In this document: positions 45,601-54,921 of the stretch, one piece after another
How positions within the stretch are numbered: position 1 is the stretch's first letter
How the letters are laid out: every line of letters starts with the position of its first letter
From: Cheilinus undulatus
Taxonomy: Eukaryota > Chordata > Actinopteri > Labriformes > Labridae
NCBI RefSeq assembly: GCF_018320785.1
Contig: NC_054888.1
Location: forward strand, 22,238,938-22,302,937
Length of the DNA stretch: 64,000 nucleotides
Direction: 5' to 3'
The notes under the pieces: generated by a model
What the model saw: the letters and a program-made list of their open reading frames with translations, nothing else
The model's database searches: none
What the model was told of the DNA's origin: nothing
Translations under genes and position numbers: made by a program

Positions 45601-48600
45601 AGGAACAAAAAGAAGCCCTGGACATTTTACCTGCACCCAACTCTCTAGTGACTGTTGACCAGCATGTTGTGGAGAGACTTTTTTCACTCATCTGTCCTGG
45701 TAAGGCACCAGGACCAGACGGCATCTCTGGTCGTTTATTGAAATCCTGCAGTGAAGAAATTGCAGAGCCCTGGTGCCCCGTCTACCAGACATCTCACAGG
45801 ATGAACTGCTGCCCTCTGGTAAGAGGTTCAGGGCTCCCCGCTGTAGATTGAACAGGTTTAAATATTCATTTATTCCTGTGTCTATAAAGCTCTAAAATAG
45901 CAGCAAATAAGGCTCAGTGTCCATGTTGAAGTGTTTTCAAGTTTAATCTGTATGTTGTTGACTGCTGTCTTCTGTCTGCAGCATGGGTGAAGAGCCAAAG
46001 ACAAATGTCTCACTCTGTGGAACAATGAAGTTGGTCTTATCTTAGGATGGGGTGTTGAAGACTCTAGGTACCATGAGCAGGCCTGAATTTTGGGAATGTA
46101 ACACCTCAGTTCCAGATGTAAAACTGAACCCTTTTCATCGTCTCTGTTTCTCTCTGTGTTTGTAGTCTGTCTGGCTGTTTGGTCTCAGAGGAAGGCTGTT
46201 CTTCTCTGGCCTCAGCTCTGAGCTCGTCCTGTCTGACAGAGCTGGACCTGAGCTACAATCATCCAGGAGAACCCGGAGAGAAACTACTGTCTGCTCTAAA
46301 GGAGGATCCACTCTGCAGACTGGAGACACTGAGGTACAGACAGAAGGACTCAGAGAGACAGACTGGTACTAGCTACTAAAGTGGGCTCTCAGCACTTCAG
46401 CTCTACAGGGGCTTTTTGCCTTTATTTTGATAGGATAGTGGAAACAGTAGGAAACATCTGTATTGATAAACGTATAGCCAAGGGGCACGTGTCGATATAC
46501 GGCCATATTGATTTTTGAGTACAGGCTTAGTATATGTATAAGAGAGGGATAGGAATTTAGAGGAAAATCACTGTTAGAAGGTCAATGGCAGTAATTTGAC
46601 TAAAACTCAAATGAGCCCTCTTCTTCTTTGGGGATTTAATGACAGTTATCAAACAGCTCTCAGATGTGCTACTGCCACCATCTGGTGATAGTCCTGCATA
46701 ACAACCAGGCAGCAGTGAAAAACTAAAGGAAAATAAAGTCACATGAAGAATGAAAGTGTCTGAATCTCTCCTGACCCATCCCTGATGTCTAAACTGGCTC
46801 TGTTTCTTCCTCCAGGCTGGACCATGGTGGACAGCACAGACTGAAACCAGGTCTAAAGAAGTGTGAGTGTCTGCATGTTTGATTTGTGACAACACAATGA
46901 TGAATTTGACTCATGAATCAGGTAAGGATGTGAGCCAACAATGATTGAGGCTGTGTCTGAATCCATCTCAGTCTTTGGGTCTGAGAGTATGAACGTCCAC
47001 GTTCACAATCACTGACATTCATCAAACAGAAACAGTTTTAGAGTTCTGAGGAGAAGGAAACACTACGGCTCAGTCCCTCACAGGTTAGATTAGACTTTTT
47101 TACGGTCTGTCATTTTGACCAACAGGGTCTTAAAAATTCCATCATATTGTTTTACAATCAGTCATTTTCATTTCCTCTCTTTAATATTGTTCATATAAAA
47201 TCATGATCTCATTAATAGCATTCAATTTCTAAAGCACCCTTTCACTACTAATAATTGATCCAAAGAACAGTATTTGAGGTTCTACATTTTTGATGGTATG
47301 GAGAGAAAAGATGAACACAGCAGCACAGCGTTTACTCCTCATGTCATTTTTTACACAGTGACAGTGGAGAACAATCCCTGTCCTCAAACTAGTAAATATG
47401 AACTGTGCCATTTAAGATATCATTTATTTTGATAAGAATATTTTTAATATCAAGATGTAGTAGTTTAAGGACCATAGCTGATCCTCCAGATGTTAAAAGG
47501 CTGCACTGTAGAGCCCTGCATGTTTTTGCATGTTCTGCAGGATTTCTGACCATTATGGCACGCTTTACGTCAAGAGACGTCTGCACAATCTTAGTCCATT
47601 CTAGTCTAACGTTTGGACTAGGCCTGGGCAATATGGTCTAAAATTCATATCACCGTATTTTTCTTGCCTTTGACAGGAACAGTATTATATCACGGTATTA
47701 CAAAATTAAAAAGAGATAATTATTTAAATCAAAATTCAAGTGTTATAAGCTCCCTTCTCCCCTTAAAAAGCCTTTGATGGCATACTCTATGTCTGAGCAG
47801 AGAAACACAGAAAAACTGATTTTTTTTTTAAAGGGATATTTCAGGATTTTTGAAGTTGGGTGGTATGAGGTGCTTGGCTGTGGTAGTGGCATTAGCCTCC
47901 AGTGATTTCCATGTAATTTGATCCTGTTGTTATTACGAGTTCAGAGAGAGCCGGTGCATATAGGCTGTAGATGGGAACACTTTGTCCGCGTAAATTAACG
48001 AGTTTTCCCAAAAAAATGGGCCAGGAAAATATGTTGACTCACCCAAAGACCCCCCTCTGTGTCAGGCACTAATTTACAATGCAGCTTTCACCATTTTGTA
48101 TCCTTCCGCCTCCGCTCAATGTTAACTTCACACATCTGCTGGTCAGCTGTGTGGATCGCAGTGTAGCAGGGTTAAGCATCCGTTACTACAACGCATTGTT
48201 GGGTTTTTAATCTGTTTTCTTTAGATTCAGAAGATGCAGCGTACTTGCATTTATCCAGACTGTTTAAACAAGCAAACATCTTGGACACCATACATATCAG
48301 CCATTAGAGGAAAAGGCGACAGTCATAAGCTTAACTGGATGACAAATTTCTATTCGGCCCTTCAAGTCAGGGTCTGCTTTTCCAACTTATCTTCAGAAAG
48401 TTGAAGAAGGTCTGCAAAACACCATCGATTAGACAGGGAATTCTGGATAAGGTGTGATGCAGACTGCAGGCGTCTGTGAGCCGCTATCCTCTGATTCAGT
48501 AATGTCCTGAAGACATGTCGCAACTAAGTCCCACTAATGACAACAGTGGCTCTCCGAATGGGTTGGCATGGATTCGCATTTTCTACACCTACACCACCAG

Positions 48601-51600
48601 GTAACTCGGGATCTATCCTCCTCTAAACACTCAAATGAAGGTTCTCTGGTCTCTCTTTCAGCCCGCTGTATAAGTCTGGTCTCTATCCATCTGTAGAAAT
48701 TCTTCTTCAGTGTACTCCGGTTCATACAAATATCCTCTCGTATCCACAGTAAACAGCACATCATCATCACTCATGTCGAAATCGCTCGTTATCTTTGTTT
48801 TAGCTTGATGTGGCGTTATTATTCCTGAAGAAGTCCGCAAACCCACACAGCTGACTGGCAGATGTGTGAACCGTAAACAGTGTGCGGCGGCGGAAGGATA
48901 CATAATGGCGAAAGCTGCATCGTAAATTAGTGCCTGACACTGAGGGAGTTTTTGGGAGAAATAAAGTGCTGTGTACGTTTTTGAGAGCGCACAGGCAAGC
49001 CACCATATTTTCTTGTCCCATTTTTTCATAAAACTCGTTAATTTACATGGACAACGCGCTCCCATCTACAGCCGCTATGCGCCGGCTCTCTCCGAGCTCA
49101 TAATAACAAAAGGATCAAATTACACGGAAATCACTGGAGGATAATGCTACTACTATAGCCAAGCACCTCATACGACCCAACTTCAAAAGTCCTGAAATAT
49201 CCCTTTAAGTCTCTCCATGTTTACTTCTTTTAACTGTGCTCCAAGTTTCACATTTCATCTCTATCCTGCTGAGGTGTGTTGAGTTGCTCTACTCTGACCT
49301 CCTCCCCCTCTCTAAGGCTGAGCCCAGATTCCCTCCTGAGGAATCTCATTTCAGATGCTACTGTCTCATCCTGTTGATCATTATCCACATTCAGCACCAT
49401 TATGTGTGCTGCTGAGTATTGGTGGATGGAATATAGCGCCACACAGTGGACACAGGAGGTGAAATGAAACACATGAATCTGAAGTCAAAGCCATAGAAAT
49501 GCCTGAACTTTGAACTGTTTGGTGTCTGTCTGGGATTGTGGAGCTGCAGCTCACTGTGATCTGTTCACATTCAAATAGAAACAGGAAGTAGAATTTCAGG
49601 GCTGATGAACAGGATTCAGGGCTGAATATGAAATGTTAGTTTGACTCTGTCAGTAACCTTGTTTAGGAATGGGAATGGGTGGTAATACGGTAACACCATT
49701 TACCGGGGTAGGGGTGCACTATCTGGCCGATAACAGGAAATTATTGCGTCATTCTTATCGGCCCGTGCTGGCGTTTGTTTTCTTTCTCAGGAGACTACAC
49801 ATTCCAAAACAGCAGGTGGCGCCACAGTACATGACCTGCTGTTAAAGCACCAGAGAAGAAGAGAAAGCAGCAGTCCCTGTGCTAAAATGCGAACAACACA
49901 GTGGTGTTATTCAGTATTTACGGGGAGGATAACGTGACCGTGTGTGGAGAATTTGCCCTGCAAAGGTTGCAAAGAGTAGAAAGAAGTCCTCGACGGATCT
50001 TAAAAGTCACTTAAGAGTCATCATCCTAACGACGTTAAAATGAAGCAGCAGTAGCCCCTAGCCTCAGCCGCGGTCATTAGGACTGAGTCAACAGCTAATA
50101 CCAGGCAGAGTGCTGATCGTAAACAGGCATTGTAAACTGCAGAAAGTTTGCCAGAGCCAAAAGGCACAACGTTATAACAAAATCAGTCTGACAGTCTCCT
50201 GATCCATCGCTACTTTCATAGACATATACCTGCCTGCTCTGTTTGACGTGGTTTCATTCAGTCTGATCGACGTTATGAACAGAAGTTTAGCCACAGACCA
50301 CGGTGGACTTTACATTCTTAACCGATCTCTGATATGACTTATGTCAGTGCATATTTTTAATCTTTATGTAAAACATCAGCTCGCTTTCATTCTGGCTTGA
50401 CCAAAAAAAAAAAAAAAAAAAAAAAAACAGACCCCCAAAGACCTCCATTTGTTAAGCATAACAGCCTGTTATCATTGGTTTTAAGGGGGAAAACCGTCTG
50501 TCAGTTGTTTGTGTATGCTGTACTTGGTACACAAATGTTTAACTAAAAAAAGTGACCTATAATAACAGTTAAAAAGTCAGAATAGTTCTTTGTTTTTAAA
50601 AAAACACGAGTGATATTAGTTGAAATTAGTTATAAATATCTTTGCTCACTACATATTAACCCCTTCTAACCCCCAGACGTGCATGAACACATCAAATAAA
50701 CTTCTTTTGTTAAATCAACAATTCGAGTATAAATTAAGTGGAAGTTTTGAGCTGTCAGCGTGCATTTCTCGCTGGAGTTTTGCTTCTCCCATTGTCCCTG
50801 AATGCATCTCTCACAGCAGAGAGCTCACTCTCTCTCATGCATGGCTGCGCCCATCCAGATAACTCCTCTGCACATGCGCATCAGCGGTGAGAAGCAAGGG
50901 GAGAGGAAGGTAAACAGAGTAGCTTGGCGAGTTAGCAGGGAGCTAGCTGACTTTAGAGACAGAAACAGCGCTGGATCTGCAGCGTTGAACGGTCGTTCAA
51001 CTTTGAAAAGGAAGAAGTGGAACTCACGAGGTGTTCATTAAAATACGCCGCAAGATGACTCACCGTGGTCTGTGGCTAACTTCTCAGCGGCAGTAACACA
51101 ACACGTCGCTAAAGACATGAGCCCAGTGTTGTTGAAAAGACACTTAACCCAGAGTACGAGATTTGACTGGGTGAGAACATTTGGCTGAAAACTCCCTGCC
51201 AGAATTGACAACGAGTAATTAAAAAGTTCCTGCCTCCAGACAAGCTGTTTTCCCCCCATGATCACACAGGAGAGTTTTTTGAATAATGTCTAAAGACGCT
51301 CTCATGTTATGAACTTCTCAGAAACTGGTCCAGTGTTCATCAGCACAGATAATTGACTAATATAATCACAGCTGTCAGCCTGAAGGGTGGACTAGACTGC
51401 AGGATTTTGGCCATTTACTGCAGCAGGATTGATGAGTTTTGTGTAGGTTTGCTTCACCCTTAATGAGGAAAATAATTATTTTATAGTCAGTAATAGTAAA
51501 CATAACAGAAAATATTTCAGGACTTTCCATACACTGTAAAAGACTGAGTATTTCATGATTTATGTATTTTTGATTTATTAGCAAAAGATTGAATGAAGTA

Positions 51601-53946
51601 CTGTTCAAAATAAAACTGCTAAATTTAAATTTATATTGATTTTTACTTTCTGCAAACAATTTTATTAAAAATCCAATAGAACAGTCTATTTTTATCACCA
51701 AAATAGTGTCATTTGGGGCCAAATTAAACATTATACAGCTGCTGAGAGGCCATTTCAAAATATCGCAATATATACCGTGTATCAGGATATAGCAAAAATA
51801 TATCGGGATATCAATTTTAGGCCTACTTAAAATATTTGTCCCCCTCCACCAGCAGCACCACTGCCAGTGTGTGAGGATGCTTTAACATGATGAATGAAAT
51901 CCTGCTTATGATTTCATTTCAATTTGGCAAATGATGAAGGCGCTCAGAGCTATACCAGCATATTTAAACTTGTGCGCTGCGCGCAATGGCTTGGCTCCCT
52001 GGCATGGCGCCAGCACAGCGGTGTGGTCCTGTCTAAAGTCAGAGTGTTTAAGTGTACTGCTGGCTGTAATGTGATCCACAGTATCATTAGTTTAAAAAAA
52101 CACGCTAATTCTTCTTTCTGTGCGTAGATTGGTGACGATGTTTAGGCTATTAATAACTACAGGTGCTGCAGCAGCAAAGTCGAGCATAATTACCCCATCA
52201 ACAGATTTTAAAAACGTCTGAATTTTCTTAAGCCCTTTTCTGGGAAATGTAGATAAAGTTTATCAGTATTTGTAAGTTATTTCAAGCTCTAAAGTAGTCC
52301 ATAACTTTTTATAAGTGAGCGACAGAGCTCATCAGGCTGCACAACGCGGATATAAACAATTTGGGCCGATCTTTATCTGTTTTGAAGCACACGGGACATT
52401 GATTCACACTCATAGATACTGTACAATATATAATATAAACAGCTGTGGATTTTTATTTTAATTTATCCTCGCACAATAGGGTAAACATGTCATATAGATA
52501 TGCACAAAGACACGGAAGGAACGAGAGAGAGAGAGATAGGAAAAAGGGAGACGAAGGATGATTTCATCCTGATGTATCTCTGCTTACCTGTAAGGTGTGA
52601 AAACAAAGGCTTCAACTTCAAGTCACTTCCAGCTAGGAATGAGGTGTATTATCATATGCCGGGGTATTAATAAATAGCCATGTTATCGCTTAATTACAGT
52701 CGTAAAGACAGGACTGCTTAAAAAGTACACGTTTATTAAAAAAAAAGCCTTGAGAGTCTGTGTCCATTCCAACAGTAGCAACACTGTGTGTGTATGAAGA
52801 TGCTCCAGAGGTGATGACAGAATTTCTGTCAATGATGTCGGGCCAATCTGGCAAACGATGAACGTGCACATACATACTGGCGCATAGAAACTTATGGGCC
52901 ATGGCATGGCATAAGGGCATTGTTGCGCTACGAGGAAATAATATTAAAGGCCAATCTTTATCTCTTTAAAAGCACGCTGGACATTACTAAACATTCCCAC
53001 ATCCTATATGATAATAGATTATGCTGTCTCATAATAGCTCTGGAAGGAGCCGAGGTAAGAAAGAGGAAAAAGCGCACATCTGTGTGGAGAGGGAAAAGAG
53101 AAAGCATCATTTGCGCCTGTGTCCTGAAGTAACTGTTTACTTCTATGATAAACATGCTCACCTGTTAATTTCATCATGAGCTCCTGCAAAAGTCTCCCTA
53201 TAACCTTCATTTAACTTAAGTTTACATAAAGGAAAAATGAAGCACTGTGGAGATGCACGCTGTCGCTCTGCTCACGCATTTCCTGGGGGGGGGGGGCTGG
53301 CGGTTATACCATATACCCCGGTAAAATTTGGGGAGGGTATGATGGTGTTAAAAAGTGGATACCGCCCAAGCCTATTAAGGAATGATCAGATGATAACCGT
53401 CAGCTGTGTTGTGTCCCGTTCTCTCCATCAGACGCCTGTGAGCTGGAAGTGGACACAAACACAGTGGACAGAAGACTCAAACTGTCTCACAACAACAGAA
53501 TGGTGACACTGGAGGTGGAAGATCAGCCATATCCTGATCATCCAGACAGATCTGACTGTTATCAGCTGCTGTGTCAGACTGGTCTGACTGGTTGCTGTTA
53601 CTGGGAGGTTGAGTGGAGAGGATGGGTTCATGTATCAGTGAGTTACAAAGGATACAGTTATAAATGTAACTTTGGATGTAATGATCAGTCCTGGAGTTTG
53701 ATCTGTTTTGATTATGGTGATTACTATGTCTGTCACAATAACAGAGAAACATTAATCTCCTCCTCCTTCTCTCCATCCGTTGGTAGAGTAGGGGTGTATC
53801 TGGACTATCCTGCTGGCTCTCTGTCCTTCTACAGAGTCTCCTCTGACAGACTGCTCCACCTCTACACCTTCAACACCACATTCACTGAACCACTCTATCC
53901 TGGGTTTAGGTTATGGTTAGGTTCAGTGTTTCTGAGGTCTCTGTAG
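31672..53946 (+). CDS. NLR-B: NLRC3-like protein (FISNA-NACHT-LRR-B30.2), apparently intact
   Basis: Joined exons: 31672-31775, 33412-33487, 33609-33825, 34005-35808, 35887-36054, 36149-36322, 44974-45141, 45229-45402, 46166-46333, 46816-46862 and 53432-53946. The total is 3,615 bp, or 1,204 residues plus stop, with every junction AG/GT and in phase. Predicted layout: N-terminal peptide 1-60, helical region 61-133, FISNA about 140-212, Walker A GVAGIGKT 230-237, Walker [12 protein letters not shown] 301-311, LRRs 734-1018, linker, PRY-SPRY 1035-1204. By family it is a cytosolic pattern-recognition or regulatory NLR; no ligand can be inferred. The start ATG at 31672 is inferred, because an upstream coding exon is possible (the first exon opens at an acceptor, 31664/31665). 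Introns hold a foldback element, nested LINEs, a Kolobok-like element and a hAT composite. Confidence 0.85.
31910..32150. repeat. Paralogous block (matches 7,530-7,900)
   Basis: In the first intron of NLR-B. Continues after the foldback element at 32,804. Non-coding. Confidence 0.7.
32157..32797. mobile_element. Foldback element, 641 bp, modular GC-rich inverted arms
   Basis: The left arm (32157-32285) and right arm (about 32640-32797) are inverted copies built from tandem 'cctctacgctggggc' modules (at least nine across both arms, plus related ones in the middle). 'cgtgacgta' and 'attgcccaagcc' recur in both arms. The target duplication 'agtcct' is at 32151-32156 and 32798-32803. Unit A has the uninterrupted site 'aaagtcctcacgttctgtac' at 7,896. 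No coding capacity. Confidence 0.85.
32475..32587. repeat. 28-29-bp minisatellite inside the foldback element
   Basis: Four copies of 'aaayccractggttagatttaggc'-like units, lying between the two arms in an AT-richer centre. Confidence 0.85.
33045..33240. repeat. Dispersed repeat copy (family of 3,705-4,930)
   Basis: Shares 'gacttcctgt', 'ctttttgtaggtctgatgat' and 'ggcagtagggggc' with the other copies. Homology with unit A restarts at about 33,332 ('cctacatttacactgggcc'). Confidence 0.6.
33412..33487 (+). CDS. NLR-B exon, short N-terminal linker
   Basis: 76 bp, [20 protein letters not shown] then DSIFM. Acceptor 'ttctacag', donor 'gtgtgt'. Identical in length to 10434-10509. Confidence 0.85.
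33609..33825 (+). CDS. NLR-B exon, helical pre-FISNA region
   Basis: 217 bp beginning [20 protein letters not shown] and ending LADRLWN. Acceptor 'gtgttccag', donor 'gtaagt'. Charged and helical, possibly a divergent death-fold-like effector region, but the fold is not evident from sequence alone. Confidence 0.85.
34005..35808 (+). CDS. NLR-B exon, FISNA-NACHT and helical domains
   Basis: 1,804 bp, about 600 codons. FISNA ([20 protein letters not shown]), then Walker A GVAGIGKT (34295-34318) and Walker [12 protein letters not shown] (34508-34540). [25 protein letters not shown] and [20 protein letters not shown] follow (NACHT-associated winged-helix and HD regions). It ends NKAL at 'ctct' before donor 'gtaggt'. 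The frame at the 3' end continues to a TAG just past the donor, but the homologous LRR exon starts 78 bp on, so splicing at 35808 is preferred. Confidence 0.95.
35887..36054 (+). CDS. NLR-B LRR exon 1 (168 bp)
   Basis: [18 protein letters not shown] followed by [19 protein letters not shown], ending KLETLR. Only 78 bp after the NACHT exon. Confidence 0.88.
36149..36322 (+). CDS. NLR-B LRR exon 2 (174 bp)
   Basis: [18 protein letters not shown] followed by [19 protein letters not shown], ending LDSLR. Acceptor 'cttttacag', donor 'gttagt'. No counterpart in this position in unit A. Confidence 0.88.
36323..37503. other. NLR-B intron block shared with 14,905-15,560
   Basis: Non-coding. Includes a G-run near 36,620 and short unsupported frames. 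Homology to unit A stops at 'gagatattta' (37,503) where the LINE insertion begins. Confidence 0.65.
37651..38289 (+). CDS. LINE ORF1-like protein (212 aa)
   Basis: Starts [14 protein letters not shown], then a short heptad-like coiled coil ([19 protein letters not shown]) and a Ser/Pro-rich C-terminal half. No zinc knuckle seen. By position it is the ORF1 of the LINE, probably an RNA-binding or structural protein. Function not shown by sequence. Confidence 0.6.
   Translation: MAVCAECSLTSSQLTENLHCLKTEIRQKNELIEGFISIATAQVKHISFMQATGQPTSFSNLVSRLVSASAATLSWVASIYPGMGPGRAEDSAPKGSILLPQQQSAEYLPSTAPAVRVSRSPGDSEVGIGAKFLAPPAHSLTPKPAQQTWVSVMRSGRRTDPVPGRASSPPRLSLSNHFKSLANEAVVHRNNSAALPAIAPAIRPGRGRCCNL
38340..39100 (+). 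pseudogene. LINE ORF2 endonuclease fragment
   Basis: Open frame 38540-39094 plus upstream text in the same sense. Motifs GDFNIH and SDHKLV are the late APE endonuclease motifs. It ends within the linker before the RT. Confidence 0.75.
39370..43079 (-). pseudogene. Tx1/L1-like ORF2 (APE endonuclease plus reverse transcriptase), frameshifted
   Basis: N-terminal endonuclease begins [20 protein letters not shown] with YLQETQL. Further on are GGDFNC and SDHAAVS. RT motifs: [50 protein letters not shown] and catalytic YADDLLLLL (about 41,090-41,120). C-terminal CDRCQQ ... HMFWGC. The reading frame shifts at least six times between the pieces ending at 42732, 42427, 42062, 41728, 41446, 40812, 40164 and 39687. 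Confidence 0.88.
39645..39675. repeat. 31-bp poly-A tract inside LINE ORF2
   Basis: Interrupts the C-terminal coding text of the minus-strand ORF2 (poly-T in its sense). ORF2-like translation resumes on the other side ([19 protein letters not shown]), so it is not the LINE's own tail. Confidence 0.9.
43576..44436 (-). CDS. Tx1/L1-like ORF1p (286 aa)
   Basis: Begins [16 protein letters not shown]. Coiled coil in the first half (heptads through [20 protein letters not shown]). RRM-like core [20 protein letters not shown], then a C-terminal domain ending FINKRLKK. It matches the transposase_22/L1 ORF1 family, an RNA chaperone packaging LINE RNA. A start 19 codons upstream (44493) is also open, but MASLQ fits the family better. 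The frame is intact. Confidence 0.85.
   Translation of the reverse strand: MASLQARSELAKFSRGRPQFEASTSRSPPKADANAEMLRSIKSTMDDLWTETVAKFESIIAESVKKEVATLLKLLEEKVAVQGGTILDLERAASEHSDQLTSMEANITELSATVKSLSEKCEDLGARSRWNNIRLVGQPEGSEGPRPMEFMAEFLQNLLDLEAKPGLERAHRTLHAKPKEGEPPHPMVIKIIQFQVRNMILHRAGEASPLLHNGKRMYIFPDFTPTVARRRAAFIKVKKELHTCDNVKFSLRYPATLHIIMSSDQMHRFDDPDQALEFINKRLKKT
44606..44690 (+). mobile_element. 3' terminus of + strand LINE with TTA microsatellite
   Basis: 'ggcactttgtaaacctctg ... gatatacaaataaag' followed by (TTA)n. This is the typical 3' end of teleost L2/CR1-like LINEs. It is the probable tail of the element at 37,504-39,215. Confidence 0.7.
44691..44973. other. NLR-B intron block shared with 15,570-15,851
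   Basis: Resumes the unit-A homology after the LINE insertion. Non-coding. Confidence 0.65.
44974..45141 (+). CDS. NLR-B LRR exon 3 (168 bp)
   Basis: [18 protein letters not shown] followed by [19 protein letters not shown]. Acceptor 'cggtttcag', donor 'gtcagg'. Confidence 0.88.
45229..45402 (+). CDS. NLR-B LRR exon 4 (174 bp)
   Basis: [18 protein letters not shown] followed by [19 protein letters not shown]. Acceptor 'gttttacag', donor 'gttagt'. Confidence 0.88.
45410..45920 (+). mobile_element. Chimeric LINE reverse-transcriptase relic in LRR intron (B)
   Basis: Same insertion as 16,560-17,065. The open frame 45450-45851 (133 codons) includes [20 protein letters not shown]. The fingers region is joined to the RT C-terminus by an internal deletion shared by both units. 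Confidence 0.75.
46166..46333 (+). CDS. NLR-B LRR exon 5 (168 bp, terminal LRR)
   Basis: [20 protein letters not shown] then [20 protein letters not shown], ending LETLR. Tyr codon TAC where NLR-A has TAA. Confidence 0.9.
46816..46862 (+). CDS. NLR-B 47-bp linker exon
   Basis: [15 protein letters not shown]. Acceptor 'cctccag', donor 'gtgagt'. Splits a Tyr codon (T|AC) with the B30.2 exon. Confidence 0.85.
46863..47831. other. NLR-B intron before B30.2, part shared with unit A
   Basis: Matches 18,010-18,975. Short identical frames in both copies (for example 47405-47641) are shadows of conserved non-coding DNA. Contains a hAT-like 'taggcctgggcaatatgg' end near 47,620. Confidence 0.65.
48234..48404 (+). 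pseudogene. THAP-type zinc-finger fragment
   Basis: [15 protein letters not shown] ... ends after 56 codons. The C-x4-C spacing at the N-terminus fits THAP (CVYPGC in related copies), but the body is degraded compared with 55,254-55,442. Probably the start of the lost transposase. Confidence 0.55.
48534..48774 (-). pseudogene. P2X7 C-terminal-domain-like fragment carried by the transposon
   Basis: From ATG at 48774: [20 protein letters not shown] then YTEEEF. After a frameshift it continues [33 protein letters not shown] segment followed by WCxCxxCxxMPTxxExxCC is the signature of the cysteine-rich intracellular tail of P2X7 receptors, found in many teleost stand-alone and transposon-linked proteins. 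Broken by at least one frameshift. Confidence 0.6.
49205..49671. other. NLR-B intron shared with 18,975-19,435
   Basis: Non-coding. By eye a few percent different from unit A. Confidence 0.6.
49900..50050 (+). pseudogene. Possible BED zinc-finger relic of hAT transposase
   Basis: 'tgccctgcaaaggttgcaaa' and, shifted in frame, 'tcttaaaagtcacttaagag' resemble CxxC and LKSHLRV...HP of a BED finger. Stops and frame changes throughout. Confidence 0.35.
50403..50427. repeat. 25-bp poly-A tract
   Basis: Within the hAT composite. No retroelement body recognised directly upstream. Confidence 0.8.
53432..53946 (+). CDS. NLR-B B30.2 (PRY-SPRY) exon
   Basis: [23 protein letters not shown] and [51 protein letters not shown] and [10 protein letters not shown]. 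170 codons to TAG at 53944-53946. B30.2 domains bind protein ligands through variable loops. The exon is clearly more diverged from NLR-A than neighbouring intron DNA. Confidence 0.93.
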
Positions 53947-54178
53947 CTCAGACTCTGCTGTCTGAATCCAAAGCTTAGTCAGACTAGATGATTTATCATC
54001 TCTGATTAATCTGATTGATTTGATTCAAAGCTTGTCAGTAATTCTTCTTCACTAGTTGATCTTGTATTGGTGTATATATCACTGTTTAACTGCTCAGCAC
54101 TCATTTTTATATGATCAAGTCTGTAGCCGAAGCTCACACTGTAAAATAGTGCCAAACACAGTGACTTTCTCCAAGAAA

Positions 54179-54184
54179 AATAAA
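54179..54184 (+). promoter_or_regulatory. Candidate polyadenylation hexamer for NLR-B
   Basis: AATAAA 233 bp after the stop codon. Another AATAAA is at 54774-54779. Neither can be confirmed without transcript data. Confidence 0.25.
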
Positions 54185-54921
54185 ATGTTTGGATACAGCG
54201 TACAATTGAGCCATCATTGTTTTTTGTCCCATACTGAACCCTGTAGGTACAAATGGGCCAAAGAGCAGGGTCAGAGAGGAGCCTTCAGTGTTAGGGAGAT
54301 ATTAGTGAAATAATCAAAGAAAAGAAGAAGAAATGTCTTCAGACTCATTGTTACTTAATGCTGCTCCAGAAAACAGCAGAAAAACGGATTCATTCATCAG
54401 AAATGTGACAGAATAATTTCAATAATGTGTAGATTCTTGATTTTGTATATGTTGATGATTGGACAGGAAGTGTGCCAGGATTTAAAATGCTGGAGACAGT
54501 GTGGGAGTCAGGATGCTAATCATTGGCACAGATTTTGGGAATTTCCGTCAATTAAACTCGATGGAAGAAGAAATCCTGTTGAGCCGTCTCTCTGTATTTG
54601 AATGTTCATTAACATGATTACACATTCCTCTTCAAAGACTGGGAATACTGAGAGAAGAAATCTTAAGAGCAGTCATGACACATACAAACACATCTTAATG
54701 TGGATCTTTGTTTCTTTCTTGTTGCTTGGTAAAATCACGACTGTCAATGTTAAATGCCCCTGATGATTCCCTAAATAAAGAATTAAAGGAAAAAAAAAGA
54801 TGTTTTTGTTTACCAACACAAAATTAATCCAAGATATTTAATCCTACTATCAGATGGAGTGGAGTGGGATAGGCAGATGTTTCTCTGTGTTTAAATTGTT
54901 TTATCTGATGATTCTCTTTAA
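54185..54921. other. NLR-B 3' flank
   Basis: Matches unit A until about 54,380. After that it is B-specific up to the THAP element. No gene. Confidence 0.5.

Larger units (their letters stand above)
47832..49204. mobile_element. Kolobok-like TTAA transposon with long inverted arms (1,373 bp)
   Basis: TTAA at 47828-47831 and 49205-49208 flanks ends AGGGATATTTCAGGA...; unit A has the empty site 'ttttttaagtctctcc'. The arms are inverted for roughly 330-370 bp (47832 to about 48,165 against 49,204 to about 48,840). Inside are a THAP-like start (+ strand, 48234) and a P2X7-tail-like frame (minus, from 48774), pointing at each other. TTAA target plus THAP suggests Kolobok. piggyBac is the alternative. 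Confidence 0.75.
49672..53376. mobile_element. Composite of hAT-like elements (about 3.7 kb) in NLR-B intron
   Basis: Absent from unit A, which reads straight through 'taggaatgatgagatg' near 19,431. An 'aggaatg' copy borders both sides (49665-49671 and 53378-53384). The right end 'ggataccgcccaagccta' and left 'gggtggtaatacggtaacac' are hAT-like. A second hAT-type end lies inside ('gggatatcaattttaggcct', about 51,805), so elements are nested. Exact boundaries unresolved. No long transposase frame. Confidence 0.6.

Noticed and set aside
47405..47641. Novel 78-80-codon proteins identical in both units (also 18,538-18,790)
   Set aside because: Both strands are open over the same bases, and the conservation covers the whole intron block regardless of frame, so it reflects recent copying.
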